The notes under the pieces were generated by a model, which made no database searches, was not told the DNA's origin, and was given only the letters and a program-made list of their open reading frames with translations. The translations under genes were made by a program, and so were the position numbers. 64,000 nucleotides of DNA, taken from NCBI GenBank assembly GCA_028551475.1, contig CM052357.1, positions 5,565,931-5,629,930 on the forward strand, read 5' to 3'. This document shows, piece by piece, positions 25,038 through 36,383 of this stretch (position 1 is its first letter; every line of letters starts with the position of its first letter). This DNA is from Casuarina equisetifolia. Its lineage: Eukaryota > Streptophyta > Magnoliopsida > Fagales > Casuarinaceae.

Positions 25038-27723
25038 ATGGCATCTCGTGGACTCTGCATCAAACTTTGCATCTCTCATCTATGCTTTCTCGGTCTACTA
25101 ATCTCTACAGCCAACGCGAGTTCAGATGTAAGTCCCCCTACTTTCACACACATACGCACTCACTTTTCTGCCGTTAAAAGTAACTTTTTTCTCAAAATGA
25201 GTGTTGGTTCTTAATTAGTGGCATGTCAAGAAGCACTGGGTCTCACAAGACTGGACGAACCATGGCGGAGATTTGTACAACAGAAGATATGCCAACAAGG
25301 AGACCAAGATCAGCCCATCAACCGTATCTAATCTTCGTTTGAAATGGGAGTTCTATGCGGGAGGTGATATAAGTACAACGCCGGCTATTTACGATGGTAC
25401 AATTTATTTTCCAAGCTGGAATGGATACCTATATGCAGTTAAAGCGTCGGATGGGTCCCTTGTTTGGAAGAAGAACTTGCAAACGTTAACTGGCTTTAAC
25501 AACACCGGCTTCATACTTAATGTCAACTCAACGGTGTCACGATCAACCCCAACAATCGCCGGCGACCTTCTCATCGTCGGGATCTATGGGCCTGCAGTTG
25601 TTCTTGCTGTGAAAAGGTCAACTGGGAAGCTTGTGTGGTCTACCCGGTTAGATAATCACACCAGAGCTTTCATCACGATGTCTGGAACTTACTACATGGG
25701 GTTAGTCATACTACTGACCATTTGATATAATAGTTATCCAAATCTGAATCTAGCATCGATCCTATCTCTTTCTTTCTTTTATTTATACTTTTCCTGAGCC
25801 ATCTTCGCCTTAACTTCCGCGTCAATGGTGTTGCTTGAGAAGTGTAGGAAAGTTGCCAAGTAAGTGCAAATGGTCTGTTGCTTCCCAGGACAGTTTATAG
25901 TAGTAAATAGGTGTGGGGTAGCATTGCATGCAACTTGACATTAATAAAGTTGTGAATGTTATTACTTGACTCTTGAAGGTAAGTGACAGAAATCATCCAT
26001 ACTAGATTATGTTGAATATTTTAATGTTAAAATATTCATCGCATGTGTTATTTAGCAATTATTATAGATTTGTTTTTACCTAAACGTTTCGACCGATCAA
26101 TGATATATGAGCGCCGTGTTACCATAAAGGTCTCTGATTTCCAGGTCGCAGGTATTTTTATGTCAAATAATGTATTATCTTAAACGAGCTGGTTGCGTTT
26201 TAAGACCAAATTCTTTGTTTCTAATTAGGTTAGGTTTTAAATTTAAATAGATTCAAGCTAGCGACATCATAGAGTGGGCTGGTTTCATCCATCATTCATC
26301 ATCAAGTGCCCCATGCTATGGAAATGGGAGGTTCTAGAGACACTAACATTGAGCATTTACTTAATGATGCTTAAGGCTCAAACCAATACTAGTCTTAATC
26401 CATGTGTCGATTCCATGTTATGTAGTCTGCGTTAGTCACCATACATAAGAGATGCTAAGTTAGGGATTAATTTAAACCACTATGGTACAAGAGTTTGATT
26501 GTCTATGAGGCCTGCACCTTCAAGTTTTGATGTCGCTTCTTTTGTTTTACGTTGATCTTTGAAATATACTTTCGACAGGGCTTTCTATGTCGGAACATCC
26601 TCACTAGAAGAGGGCCTCAGTGTTGAGCTATGCTGCACTTTTCGTGGTAGCCTCTCGAAACTTGACGTCCGAAGTGGTTCGGTCTTATGGCAGACCTTCA
26701 TGCTGCCTGACAACTTCGGTAAAACCGGGGAGTATGCAGGAGCAGCAATATGGGGAAGTAGCCCTTCCATCGATGTGGTAAGAAACCATGTATATATTGC
26801 CACCGGAAACTTATACTCTGCTCCTTCTCGCATACTAGAGTGCCAGGCGACGGAGAATAACCAGACTGTACCTACCTCTCCGGATAAGTGTATTGAGCCT
26901 GACAACCACTCGAACTCTATCCTAGCCCTTGATTTGGACTCCGGAAAAATTAAATGGTACAAGCAGCTAGGAGGTTATGATGTGTGGTTTGGTGCGTGCA
27001 ACTGGCATTTGGATCCCAGGTGCCCACCTGGTCCAAGCCCAGATGCTGATTTTGCTGAAGCACCTATGATGCTGAGCACATATCTTAATAGGACTAAGCG
27101 CGATATTGTTGTTGCTGTTCAAAAGAGTGGGTTTGCATGGGCTCTAGATCGGAATAATGGCAGTCTGTTATGGTCTAAGGTAGGCTTCCCATCATTTCAA
27201 TCATCCCAGATTGCATAGAATTCGTGTTATGTCATCCTAAATTTGGTTGACCACTTCGATGCAGGAAGCTGGACCAGGAGGTTTAGGCGGCGGAGCTATG
27301 TGGGGCGCAGCAACAGATGAAAGAAGGGTCTACACCAACATCGCCAACAGTCAGCACAAAAACTTCACTCTCAAGCCGTCGGAGAACACCACAATTGCTG
27401 GTGGATGGGTGGCTATGGAAGCTCGTAATGGCAATATCCTGTGGTCCACAGCCAATCCTAGTAATGCTACTGCTCCAGGCCCTGTTACTGTAGCTAATGG
27501 AGTCCTTTTTGCTGGATCTACGTACAGGGAAGGACCCATATATGCATTAAACGCAAAGACGGGGAAAATTCTATGGTCTAATAACACTGGAGCCACCATA
27601 TACGGCGGCGTATCGGTGAGCAGTGGATGCATTTACTTTGGTAATGGTTACAAGGTATTTGTTGGATATGTTAACCCGAATTTTACGTCTGGGACCTCAC
27701 TCTATGCCTATTGCGTCCAATAG
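25038..27723 (+). CDS. PQQ beta-propeller, polyvinylalcohol dehydrogenase-like protein (intact, 4 exons)
   Basis: Exons 25038-25127, 25219-25700, 26579-27179 and 27265-27723 join in phase through GT-AG introns to 543 residues, the usual size for plant polyvinylalcohol dehydrogenase-like proteins. Residues 1-27 form a signal peptide ending A-N-A. The rest is a quinoprotein-type propeller with repeated tryptophan-docking motifs: G-S-L-V-W, G-K-L-V-W, G-S-V-L-W, G-K-I-K-W, G-S-L-L-W, G-N-I-L-W and G-K-I-L-W. Several N-x-S/T sites fit a secreted glycoprotein. The start was chosen for its GCCATGG context and alignment with copies A and B; an ATG 5 bp upstream is out of frame. Redox chemistry with PQQ is inferred from the fold; plant substrates are not established. 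Intron 2 (25701-26578) carries about 110 bp absent from A and B. This is the only copy here with all exons. Confidence 0.93.
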
Positions 27724-28424
27724 CTTTTGCTTTCTTTCCAACACCTGGGGAGAAAGTATCATGCATGGATTAGTAATCTCGGATGCACCTGGGAAATAAT
27801 GTAACTGATGTATATTTATGTTTATTTGTAATAAGAACTTACAAAAGGTCTTGCGACAAACACTTTTAGTGGCTTTTAAACATTTCACTATCCAGGTTGA
27901 TTGTTTTCTTATAGAGATGGACTGAAACTATTGATCGAATATCTTTAACACCTAACAGTTATACTTGAATCTCTGATTAGGTTGCCAAAAAGCACCAACC
28001 CTTCAGCATCAAATAGAAGCTGTAATAAGCAAGATTGAGTACCATTAACTCGTACATCATGACTGTAATCAAAAGAATAAAATTATCCTAATATCGTACT
28101 CCTTTCCACTTCGAATTAGCTTTTTATCAATTCAGTTTTTTGTGTGAATGATCATCAAAATTAGATTCGGTAAGCCCTTTATGCTAAGCAGCTTCAGCCT
28201 TATCTGATAAGCAACCACCAGATCACTAGATCACTTGTTTAGCAAGCGATGATGGCTACAATTATAAGACTACTTTTTTCCACGTTCACCACCCTATACA
28301 ATATATAGATTATCTTCCAACACATCATTGGTATGAAAAGGCAGAATCGAGAATAAATTAAACAGTACATGAAAGATGATAAGAAAGAAGCATAGTAGTA
28401 GATTACAAAACAAATACCAAGGAC
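27724..28424. other. 3' flank of the PQQ gene
   Basis: AT-rich sequence downstream of the stop codon. No further gene is recognised before the candidate exon on the minus strand. Confidence 0.4.
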
Positions 28425-28644
28425 CTGTAACAAAATCCTCAATGCGGCCTTCAACCAGCAGCAGGTCAGCCTCCCTTCCACAAGGCCGCTCTTCTCCTTT
28501 AATAACTTTTAACGAGGGAAACCCTTCACTAATATATTGTGCCTCGCAGTGAGCGACGGAAGGCTTGATTACTGTTCTGGAGGATGAGTTGTGAGCTAAC
28601 CAAAAATGCCATGTTCCTACGTAAGAGAACACCACATCTTTTAA
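28425..28644 (-). other. Candidate orphan exon, protein not recognised
   Basis: On the minus strand an acceptor CTCTTTTGCAG precedes a 220-base stretch open in one frame, which ends at GTTACAG|GTCC, a plausible donor. The peptide begins L-K-D-V-V-F-S-Y-V-G-T-W-H and includes R-P-C-G-R-E-A-D-L-L-L-V-E-G. Its composition looks like real protein, but I cannot name a family. No partner exon is seen on either side, so it may be one exon of a lost or rearranged gene. Confidence 0.35.
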
Positions 28645-28779
28645 CTGCAAAAGAGCTGAGGAACAAAAATTTATCTAACTGTTGCGAGAAGGTTTTAGTT
28701 TCCATGGTTCAGATTTTCGGGTTTCAGTTCATCTGCATGGACTGACACTTTTTCCATATCATTTCGCTCGAAAGACTGT

Positions 28780-28975
28780 AAATTTTGTTGACTAAATTGC
28801 AGTAATTACAAAACGTAGAAGGCAGCTAAAAAATATAGAAAGCAGAACGGAAACATCAAGCTGCAAGATCATATTGTTTCTTTCACTATAGTTCCGATGG
28901 TACAAGTAAGCTTGCATACTTTAATCTGCATCATTTCAGGCGGTGCACGCGGACAGACTCTGATATTAACGGTTA
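28780..28975 (+). repeat. Scrap of PQQ upstream region
   Basis: The run from GTAATTACAAAACGTAGAAGGCAGCTAA to GGACAGACTCTGAT matches the 5' flanks of the PQQ copies (for example about 22860-22980). No exon follows. Confidence 0.55.
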
Positions 28976-29009
28976 TTTCACTATGGTTCCGGTCGTAAAA
29001 ATAAACATC

Positions 29010-29910
29010 AACGTTTATTTTGTACCATGAAAATTAACACTTGCGGTTATGTATGTAACCTTCTTGTACTATTGTTTCGAGATATTGGAGGTTGAACAGT
29101 AAAATGATAAGGCATATGCTCATGGTGGAGAAAGTTAGGATGTTTTTGCATGCCATATTTCCATTAACTTAGTGTTGAATGTGTTGTCCTAGAGCTGGGA
29201 CTGCCACATTAGCTGAGGAGTGATACTTCGGATTCGTCCATGCAGGCAGCTTTGACGTGAAAACACGCAGTGGACTGGAGCAGAAACAGAACAAGAAGCA
29301 GAGCAAGATCGCAGATGACTTTCCCGCGGCGCAGTAGAAGAAAGACCGGAGAGGAAAGAAAGGATGCCCTCAGGAAGTTGACGGCGAACCACCTGTGAGC
29401 CCTGTGGATCGAGCTTCAACGGTCGGAGGAAGTCCTCGTTCATTTTGCCTCTAGATGTTAGAATTACTGTATAGGAATGATTCATCCATTTTTCCTGTAA
29501 ATCGTTAGAGCTGAATTTTTTTTTTTTGAAATATTTAGTGAAGGGAAGCCATTTCAATCAAGTTGTGTGATGCAAGGTCAAGTTTTATCATTGTATCAAA
29601 ATAATACTTTTGAACTTGCTTCTATTACAAAGCAAACCAGTGCTTCATTCGAACAGCTCTTGTCCTCAATTTCAGAAAGTTGAAAGCTTTACTATAAGCA
29701 AAGCCAATCACATCACTGTTAGACAACCTCTCATATCAGTTCGAAACTCATGGCATACGTCTGTAAGTCTTTCATCAACATTCCCCTGTTTTTTCATCTC
29801 TAAAGCTGCAAGGTTGTGCTCTGTTTTGTAAATAATGTAAAGAGAAGTGTAAAACCAAAGCTGTACGTGCACCTCATGGTCTAACTCTAGAATGATTGGC
29901 TATATAAAAC
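29010..29910. repeat. Duplicated block 2 (partner 21830-22700)
   Basis: Direct repeat of 21830-22700 with a similar GC-richer core. A minus-strand frame of 122 codons (29189-29557) is not preserved in the partner, so it is probably not a gene in that frame. A different minus-strand frame over about 29215-29390 has a leucine-rich hydrophobic run followed by C-M-D-E, faintly like the start of an LRR receptor-like protein. Confidence 0.65.
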
Positions 29911-30500
29911 CAAAACTGTTTTAGAGAATGAGGTGTGAGCTAACCGAAAATAGCTGAAAATATAACTACAGTAGGAAGCGGATGATGCTTGTCATATAAG
30001 AAATTCTTGCAGCTCATTAACCACAACAACTATGTGCTATAAAACTCCAAGTTGAACTGTTCAGTAGGAGTTTCAACATAATCTACCGTTGTGTCTCGCA
30101 AATTGCAAGATAAGCTTCCATGATTGTCGGTTCTTAATTAGTGGCATGTTAAGAAACACAAGGTTTCAAAAGACTGGACGCACCACGCTCGACTCTGGGA
30201 GGCAAGTGACAGAGATCATCAATAGTAGATTGTGTTGGATGCTGTCATGTTAAATATTTATTGCATTTATTATTAACAATTATTCTAAATTTGTTTTGGG
30301 TGCTGCAGTACCATAAAAGGTCTTTAATTTCCAAGTCGCAAGTACTTTTATATCAAATAATGTACTTATATATCAATGGTATATGAGTGCTGCAGTACCA
30401 TAAAGGTCTCTGATTTATAGCTAACAAGTGCTTGTACATAAAATAATGTGTTTACTTAAACGGGTTGGCCAGGTTTCAGAAAAGGGCAAATTCGTTTTTT
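29911..30500 (+). pseudogene. PQQ gene copy D: upstream region, start of exon 2 and intron scraps
   Basis: After a PQQ-type upstream region, about 40 bp of exon 2 are visible following TTAATTAG (from about 30143, W-H-V-K-K-H-like). The sequence then jumps to intron 2 (compare 30195-30250 with 25970-26030) and continues to about 30480 in parallel with 26090-26210. Within it, a stretch of about 80 bp beginning GCTGCAGTACCATAAA is duplicated (near 30302 and 30390). Exon 1 and most coding sequence are lost. Confidence 0.75.
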
Positions 30501-30562
30501 AACCTTGTAACCATTACCAAAGTAAATGCATCCACTGCCCATCGATATGCCGCAAACTGTTA
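30500..30562 (-). pseudogene. Inverted scrap of PQQ exon 4
   Basis: The reverse complement reads C-G-I-S-M-G-S-G-C-I-Y-F-G-N-G-Y-K, matching G-G-V-S-V-S-S-G-C-I-Y-F-G-N-G-Y-K near the end of the intact PQQ gene (27606-27653). It lies opposite to the neighbouring PQQ scraps, so an inversion is involved. A second copy is at 41499-41570. Confidence 0.82.
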
Positions 30563-30721
30563 TCATGATGTCCCAGACGTATTGGTGTGTGTTGATATCC
30601 CATTACACCAACTTCTTATTAAATAATTGAGTTGTGTAAACCAATGAGCTACATGAATGGCTTTGTGGTTGTCATGTATCTTGCCTTATTACAGATTCTC
30701 TTTCTTTTTGTTTCCTAGCAG

Positions 30722-31040
30722 ATTCAAATTGTTTGCATCTCAATTCAGGTGGAAATGATGTAGTCTTCAAGGATGACAAGGCAACTGTGATGTATGAACG
30801 AGATGAAAAATTTTAAGGAGGATTTGCAAAGCTGTTTATTAGTGACAATAGTTATTGGGGATTTAGTAGCACTTGACACTTCATGGATGATGATGATGTC
30901 CAAAGTACCCGCTACGCGATATATCGCTTATACACTATATACTGCTTATTGCCTAATGTTTCTGAATTGTACGCAAGGACACGTGCATCTCCTATATCAT
31001 TTACATTTACAAAACACAACTTCAGCCTCTTCTTCCTTTG
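30722..31040 (+). pseudogene. Orphan malectin-domain exon of an LRR-malectin receptor kinase
   Basis: After an acceptor-like TTTCCTAGCAG the plus strand encodes a stretch with N-S-G-G-N-D-V, then A-K-L-F-I-S-D-N-S-Y-W-G-F-S-S-T, D-D-D-D-V-Q-S-T-R-Y and N-V-S-E-L-Y-A. This is the pattern of the malectin-like domain in LRR-VIII-2 receptor kinases such as the RFK1/At1g53430 group, where the domain lies between the repeats and the membrane. Two in-frame stops interrupt it, and no kinase or repeat exons of that family are near. It is an isolated relic, duplicated at 41703-41945. Confidence 0.82.
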
Positions 31041-31051
31041 TTAGAATTAGA

Positions 31052-31071
31052 ATATATATATATATATATAA
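31052..31071. repeat. (TA)n microsatellite
   Basis: About ten TA units right after the malectin exon. A longer run sits at the corresponding place in the second copy (41944-41972). Confidence 0.9.
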
Positions 31072-31079
31072 ATAATTTA

Positions 31080-31924
31080 CTAAAAATTTTCTTTGATGTT
31101 TTTTTTTGTGTGGTTGTTAGTGTTCCCTAGAATGATTCATTTTCTCATTCCTAATTAAACAATAGTTCTTTCAAGTTCATAATAATGAAACTACTTTCGG
31201 GTTTTCCTTCTCTTTTCTTCTAAGGGTGCCAAGTACTATATTATCTCATCAAGTTACAACATTAGCATATACTTTAATTGAGCTTTCTTGCTATGATCAA
31301 GATTAATTCACTTTTGTCACTTAATGTTATTCTTATAACCTTCTAATGCTTTTTTTTTCCTTTAAATTCGGGATTGAACTTTAAAATGATGAGGCATATG
31401 TTTGAAGTTCTAATTTCATGGTTTATTTCCATTGTCCTATGCTGGATTATAGGGATATTTCACTGGAATATGAGTTGCTCAACCTTGGAAAGTTGGGTGA
31501 TAATCAATTAAGGGTCCAATTTATATGCCTCATAATGTTTGATTGCAAATGTTGTTACGGTGGACAGTTTATTTTCAGCTATTCTTCAAGATAGCAAATC
31601 AATTGGAAATGTTTAGACAGTGTTTACATTAGATGAGAATTAAAACAAAGCTCAATGAGACAATTATTATCATGAGCAAATACCAACTAGCAACTAATTA
31701 TATGGTCAATACAATCGTTAACTATAATTGTTTAAAATATTAATATCATCATCTACCACAACAAATCTCTAATTGTAAAAAGATATAATTGGTTAAAATA
31801 CTAATATTATTGTCTATCATAAAAAAAAATTAACTATAAAGAAATCTTCTTTAGGGAGTCCTAACAATATTATAATGTTTTTAAAAGTACAAACCCCAAA
31901 GAGGTATAAACAAACTTGATGCTC
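31080..31924. repeat. Segmental duplication block (partner 41975-42820)
   Basis: No gene seen. The stretch aligns with 41975-42820 in the same orientation (for example GTTCCCTAGAATGATT, then TTTAATTGAGCTTTC). It links the malectin relic to the kinase last exon in both copies. From about 31700 it also matches the DNA next to PQQ copies A and B (ATGGTCAATACAA…). Confidence 0.75.
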
Positions 31925-34900
31925 TTAGATTGCTTCAATACCTTGCAGAAACTTTGATTTGATCTTGTTAAGAGTGATTGAAATAGTTTTTGCATTAATC
32001 CTTTCATTTGGTAATTCTGAACAACATGATAAAGCCAATTCCATTACAGATGACACACAATCTTCCATAAAAGCATGACCCCTTTCTTCTCTCAACAAAT
32101 TGGAGTCAACAACTTTGGTTATTGAAATAGTTAATGATTCTTCTACCCAATGCTTCAAGCTCATTTCTTCAGTAAACATGACATCTGTGGGCTTCTTTCT
32201 TGTAAAAGTTTCCATTAGTAAAATTCCAAAACTATACACATCACCTCTTGTAGAAACAATTCCATTTGATCCATATTCTGTGTAATATTTTGATTAATCA
32301 TAAGAAAATAATTTTAAATAATTTTATATTAGATAACAATGAAATAGAAAATTTGAGAGAAATGACATGGAATAATTAGGATTCTACTTTAATGCCTATT
32401 GTTATTCAAGTTTTCATGAGTAGAATGATAAATATCCAAGCTTAAGTTACAAGTTGAAAAAAAGTACCTGGTGCCATGTATCCAAATGTAGCAAGAGTCA
32501 TTGTTTGCATCAAAGAATTAACATTTCCTAGGAGTTTAGCAATGCCAAAATCAGCTACATGTGCAACCATATCTTCATCTAGTAGTACATTACTAGGCTT
32601 TAAATCACAGTGAACAATAGGCATTGAACACCCATAATGGAGGTATTCTAGTGCTAATGCAACATCAACCATTAGATTTAGCCTTTGGAAGAATTTTAAA
32701 TGGTAGTTTTGAGAATGCAACCACCTTTCTAGGCTTCCATTAGGCATGTATTCCAATATGAGAGCTTTGAAGTTCATGTTACTACAAATGCTAATGATTT
32801 TGACAAGATTTCGATGACGAATATTAGATAGGATCTCACACTCTACACTAAAAACTTGTAAAGCTCTTTCTACTTCCAAATCTAAAACTTTTATTGCAAC
32901 ATTCATCCCATCTAAAAGTTTCCCTTTGTACACTGATCCAAAGCTCCCTTCACCTAGAAAGTTATTTGGACTAAATCCATTTGTTACTTGGATGAGTTCT
33001 TGGTATGAAATTCTTCTCCATGCTAGTAAATGTGGTAATTCTCTCTCAACTTGAAATTTTGTGTTCCTTTTTTTGTTTATCTTCCATATTGACACAAGAA
33101 TAACTGTAATCATTGCTAACCCAATTGTTGGTAGTAGATACTTTAAGATGCAAGTTGTTATAGTTTTGTCTAATTGAGAAACACCTTTACAAGGAAGAAC
33201 TTGTAACTGAGAAGCACCACAAAGACCATCATTTGACATAAATGATGTAGCAGAGAAGTGCGTGAATGGTCCTTCTACTGGAATTTTTCCTTGTAGTCTA
33301 TTGAAAGAGACATTTAGATATTTGAGGTATATAAGTGCTTCCAAAGAATTTGGAATTTCCCCAGACAAGCTATTGTTGGAAAGATCCAAGAATTCCAAGC
33401 TTACCAATTTACCAATCAAGTTAGGGATTGAACCTTCTAATTGATTGTTTGCCAAAGAAAGATACTTCATATCTTTAAAGGTATCAATTATCTGTGGGAT
33501 ATCACCTGATATTTGATTCCTTGATAAGTCTAATTTTATCAAGACCTTTAAATTTCTAATTTCAAAAGGGAGAGTGCCATTGAGTGCATTTCAAGAGAGG
33601 TTGACTTCCAAGATATATGTAAGGCTCCACAAACTCCAAGGAATCACGTAAGTTAATTGGTTAGAGTTTAAGAAAAGATTTCTAAAAGATGTGAGATTAT
33701 TTAAGCAAAAAGGAATGGGTCCAAAAAGCTCATTATGACTCAAGTCCAATGAGTCTAATCTTTTCAAGTGACAAAGATTTAATGGGATGGGATCTTCTAG
33801 TGTATTTTTTTCAACATAGAAATGTTGAATATTATGCAATCCTTCTATTGTAGATGGAATAGATCCAGTCAATTTATTGATCCCCAAACTCAAAACTATC
33901 AAGCTGGTTAAATTTCCTATGTCTTTAGGAATGTTGCCCTTGATATTGCAATTATCTATCAAAAGTTCCTCGAGAGAAAGAGAAAGATTTCCAATGGAAG
34001 TGGGAAGAATTTTATCTAATGGATTATATGACAACTCTAAACCTCTTAGATATGTCAAATTTGAAAATAAAAGAGAGAGGAAGTTGGATGTAGGAGGTAA
34101 AGATTCAATGGTCAAGTTATTACTTCCTAGATCAAGCCATTGAAGGAATCTTAAATTCCCAAGTGCTCTAGGAATTAAGCCTGAAAATAAATTTTGATTT
34201 AGTTCTAGTATAGTAAGTTGTGAAGCATTGAAAATAGAGCTAGGGATTGTTCCACTCAGCCTATTTTCTCCAATGGAAAGTTGATTAAGATTTGGAATGA
34301 AAAGGCCCATATTTGATGGAAGATAGCCTGACAAATTATTCACAAACAATGTGATATTTTGTACTGTTGATATATTGAAGATCTCAATTGGAACTGGGCC
34401 AGTAAAATGGTTGAAACCAGCTACTAAGACTTTAAGCTTTTGTAGGTTACTAATTTCAATTGGGATTGTACCTGCCACAAAATTGACAAACATGCATTAT
34501 TAACCAAAATAAAAATTAGTTTAGAGGAATGATAAATGCAAATGAACATTATAGAAAGCGAAACAAAGTTTAAAGACCTAATTTTTATTAACAACAAAAG
34601 AATGCCTTAAGTCGTTTCAAATTGGTAGCTGGTTTTATATAGTTTTAGTCTTTTGTAATCGTTGCTTTTTATTTTGTTTGTGACAGGATTGGTGGGTTGG
34701 GAGAGGGTGAAAATTGGCAAGAGAACATAAAAGAAGTCCACATATACGCTTGTCTAACACGGCCCAACTTGAGCATCATACTATTACTTAAATCGGTGGG
34801 AATAATTTTTTCTTTACAGATAAATTGTATTTTTGATTTATTAAAAACATTTAAAAACAAATATTATAACTTACTATTTATTTGAATAATGGTATGTTTA

Positions 34901-35520
34901 ATAATTTTCTACTTGTTTTTTCACAGTAAAAATTTTACGTTTCACAAAGCAGATTTATGTTGTTTTCTTCTGGTCTCATCCTTAAATAGAATAATTTAAA
35001 GCAAGTGATGATCGTTACATAGGCCAAAATTATTCATCAATATGACTAACTTCTTTTCATGCTGTCGTTGGTTGAAAGCCTATATCGGCCATATACATCT
35101 CCTTTTCTTCTTTCCTTTCAAAGCTGGGTATATATGCGATACAAATGAAAGGAAAAGACACTTTAAGACCTACTAAAGACCAATTTTACCCTTCTTTTTT
35201 ATTTTTTTTCTCTCCCTGTAAATACGGCCGTCACAGCGTCCACAAATGCCATCGAAGTGGTCCTATGACTTAGGGAATGGTCTTTAATCTGTTTTCAAGC
35301 GCAGGAGCTCAAAACAGTCTCTATAAGCCCTTTAAAACTATATTTTCTAATAAGTTTAAATGTTGACCAAAAAAGGGTTTCATATTCTTCTAGTAACTTA
35401 TTTATCATTAGACCTTTTATTTATTTAAACATAAAAAAAATTATAATTGCAAACTAATTAATGCTTCGAAATGATATTTATTTAATGTTGTGGTTTAACA
35501 TAAATTGATTAGTAGATGGT

Positions 35521-35670
35521 TGTTGTACATATCTAGTAACCAATGAATTGTAATAGTAGTCAAAAAACACTTAGTTTAGTGGTGAAGAGCTATTGCTATG
35601 ACCGTTTGGTCTCAAGTTCATCTCTCCGTGTGAGTTAAACAAAATGTTTCCTATATTACTATTTTCAGAA
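35521..35670 (+). mobile_element. tRNA-derived SINE-like insertion in the kinase copy B intron
   Basis: A box-A-like TAGTTTAGTGG (35572-35582) is followed about 25 bp later by a box-B-like GGTCTCAAGTTC (about 35608-35619). The stretch is missing from the paralogous intron near 15198, where flanking sequence runs on directly. An A-rich, AT-rich end follows. Clear target duplications are not visible. Confidence 0.55.
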
Positions 35671-36147
35671 AAAATATTATAATAATATTGAGCTTATAAT
35701 TTTCACTTGTGCAATCAGTTAATCAAAGTTAAGTCTTTTAGCCCTTAACAAACATAAATGTGCATCAAATGGACTTAAATGAATAAAGGAAATCCTAGAT
35801 ACTAATTGAAGTAAAAAAATAAAAAATATTAAACATATAATATAAGTTTTATATTGACTAAATATTAATTGAATACAACATTCATTACAAACTAGAACTC
35901 TTTGATCTTCAACTTGTCTTTCTATTTTGTCTTTGTGAATTTACCCATTTTGAAGACAAAAGGATAGGTTACATAGTAATAGTTATATGATGCTTTTTCA
36001 TAAGTTGAAGGTAAATCTATGATTCCAAGCTTCTATAGAGCAGCCATCCCCATGAATTAATTACCTCAATGAAGCTTTGGCTATTAATTATAGTCAAACA
36101 AACAACTATAGACATCATTATAGACAAATAATTGCAAGATTTGATGA

Positions 36148-36383
36148 TTGATAAGTCTATTTTGTATAAAATTATTTTAATTACTTTAGGTATTATATAC
36201 TATAGTATTTGTTAAAATATATTTACATTTATTTGCACTTATGCTTATTTTTCTGTTTCATGTAGCAAACCTAAAATAGGTGAAATAAAAGAAAAAGAAG
36301 TAACAAAGTAAAAGAAAAAAAGAAAGAAAACAAGCAAAATAGAAGAGACTCATTATTATATTATTTATTTGACATGTACATTT
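36148..36383 (+). mobile_element. 0.24-kb insertion with about 14-bp imperfect target duplication
   Basis: GCAAGATTTGATGA (36134-36147) and GCAAGATTTCATCA (36384-36397) bracket the stretch. Copy A has one such site (near 15739). The insert contains TGATAAGTCTATTTTGTATA, resembling the reversed end of the 1.24-kb insertion (TGATAACTCTATTTTTATAG), so the two probably belong to one family. Confidence 0.55.

Larger units (their letters stand above)
22725..25740 (+). repeat. Tandem duplication of the PQQ 5' half, junction near 24529
   Basis: The sequence beginning TTTTAATTAAAATACTCATATAG near 22721 recurs at about 24531 (TTAATTAAAATATTCATATAG). The two run in parallel through the upstream region, exon 1, intron 1 and exon 2. 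The first unit ends inside an LRR-kinase last exon, and the second continues as the complete PQQ gene. Confidence 0.82.

Noticed and set aside
29189-29557. A 122-codon minus-strand frame.
   Set aside because: The duplicate block at 21985-22200 does not keep this frame and has a stop within it, so it is unlikely to encode a protein in this phase.
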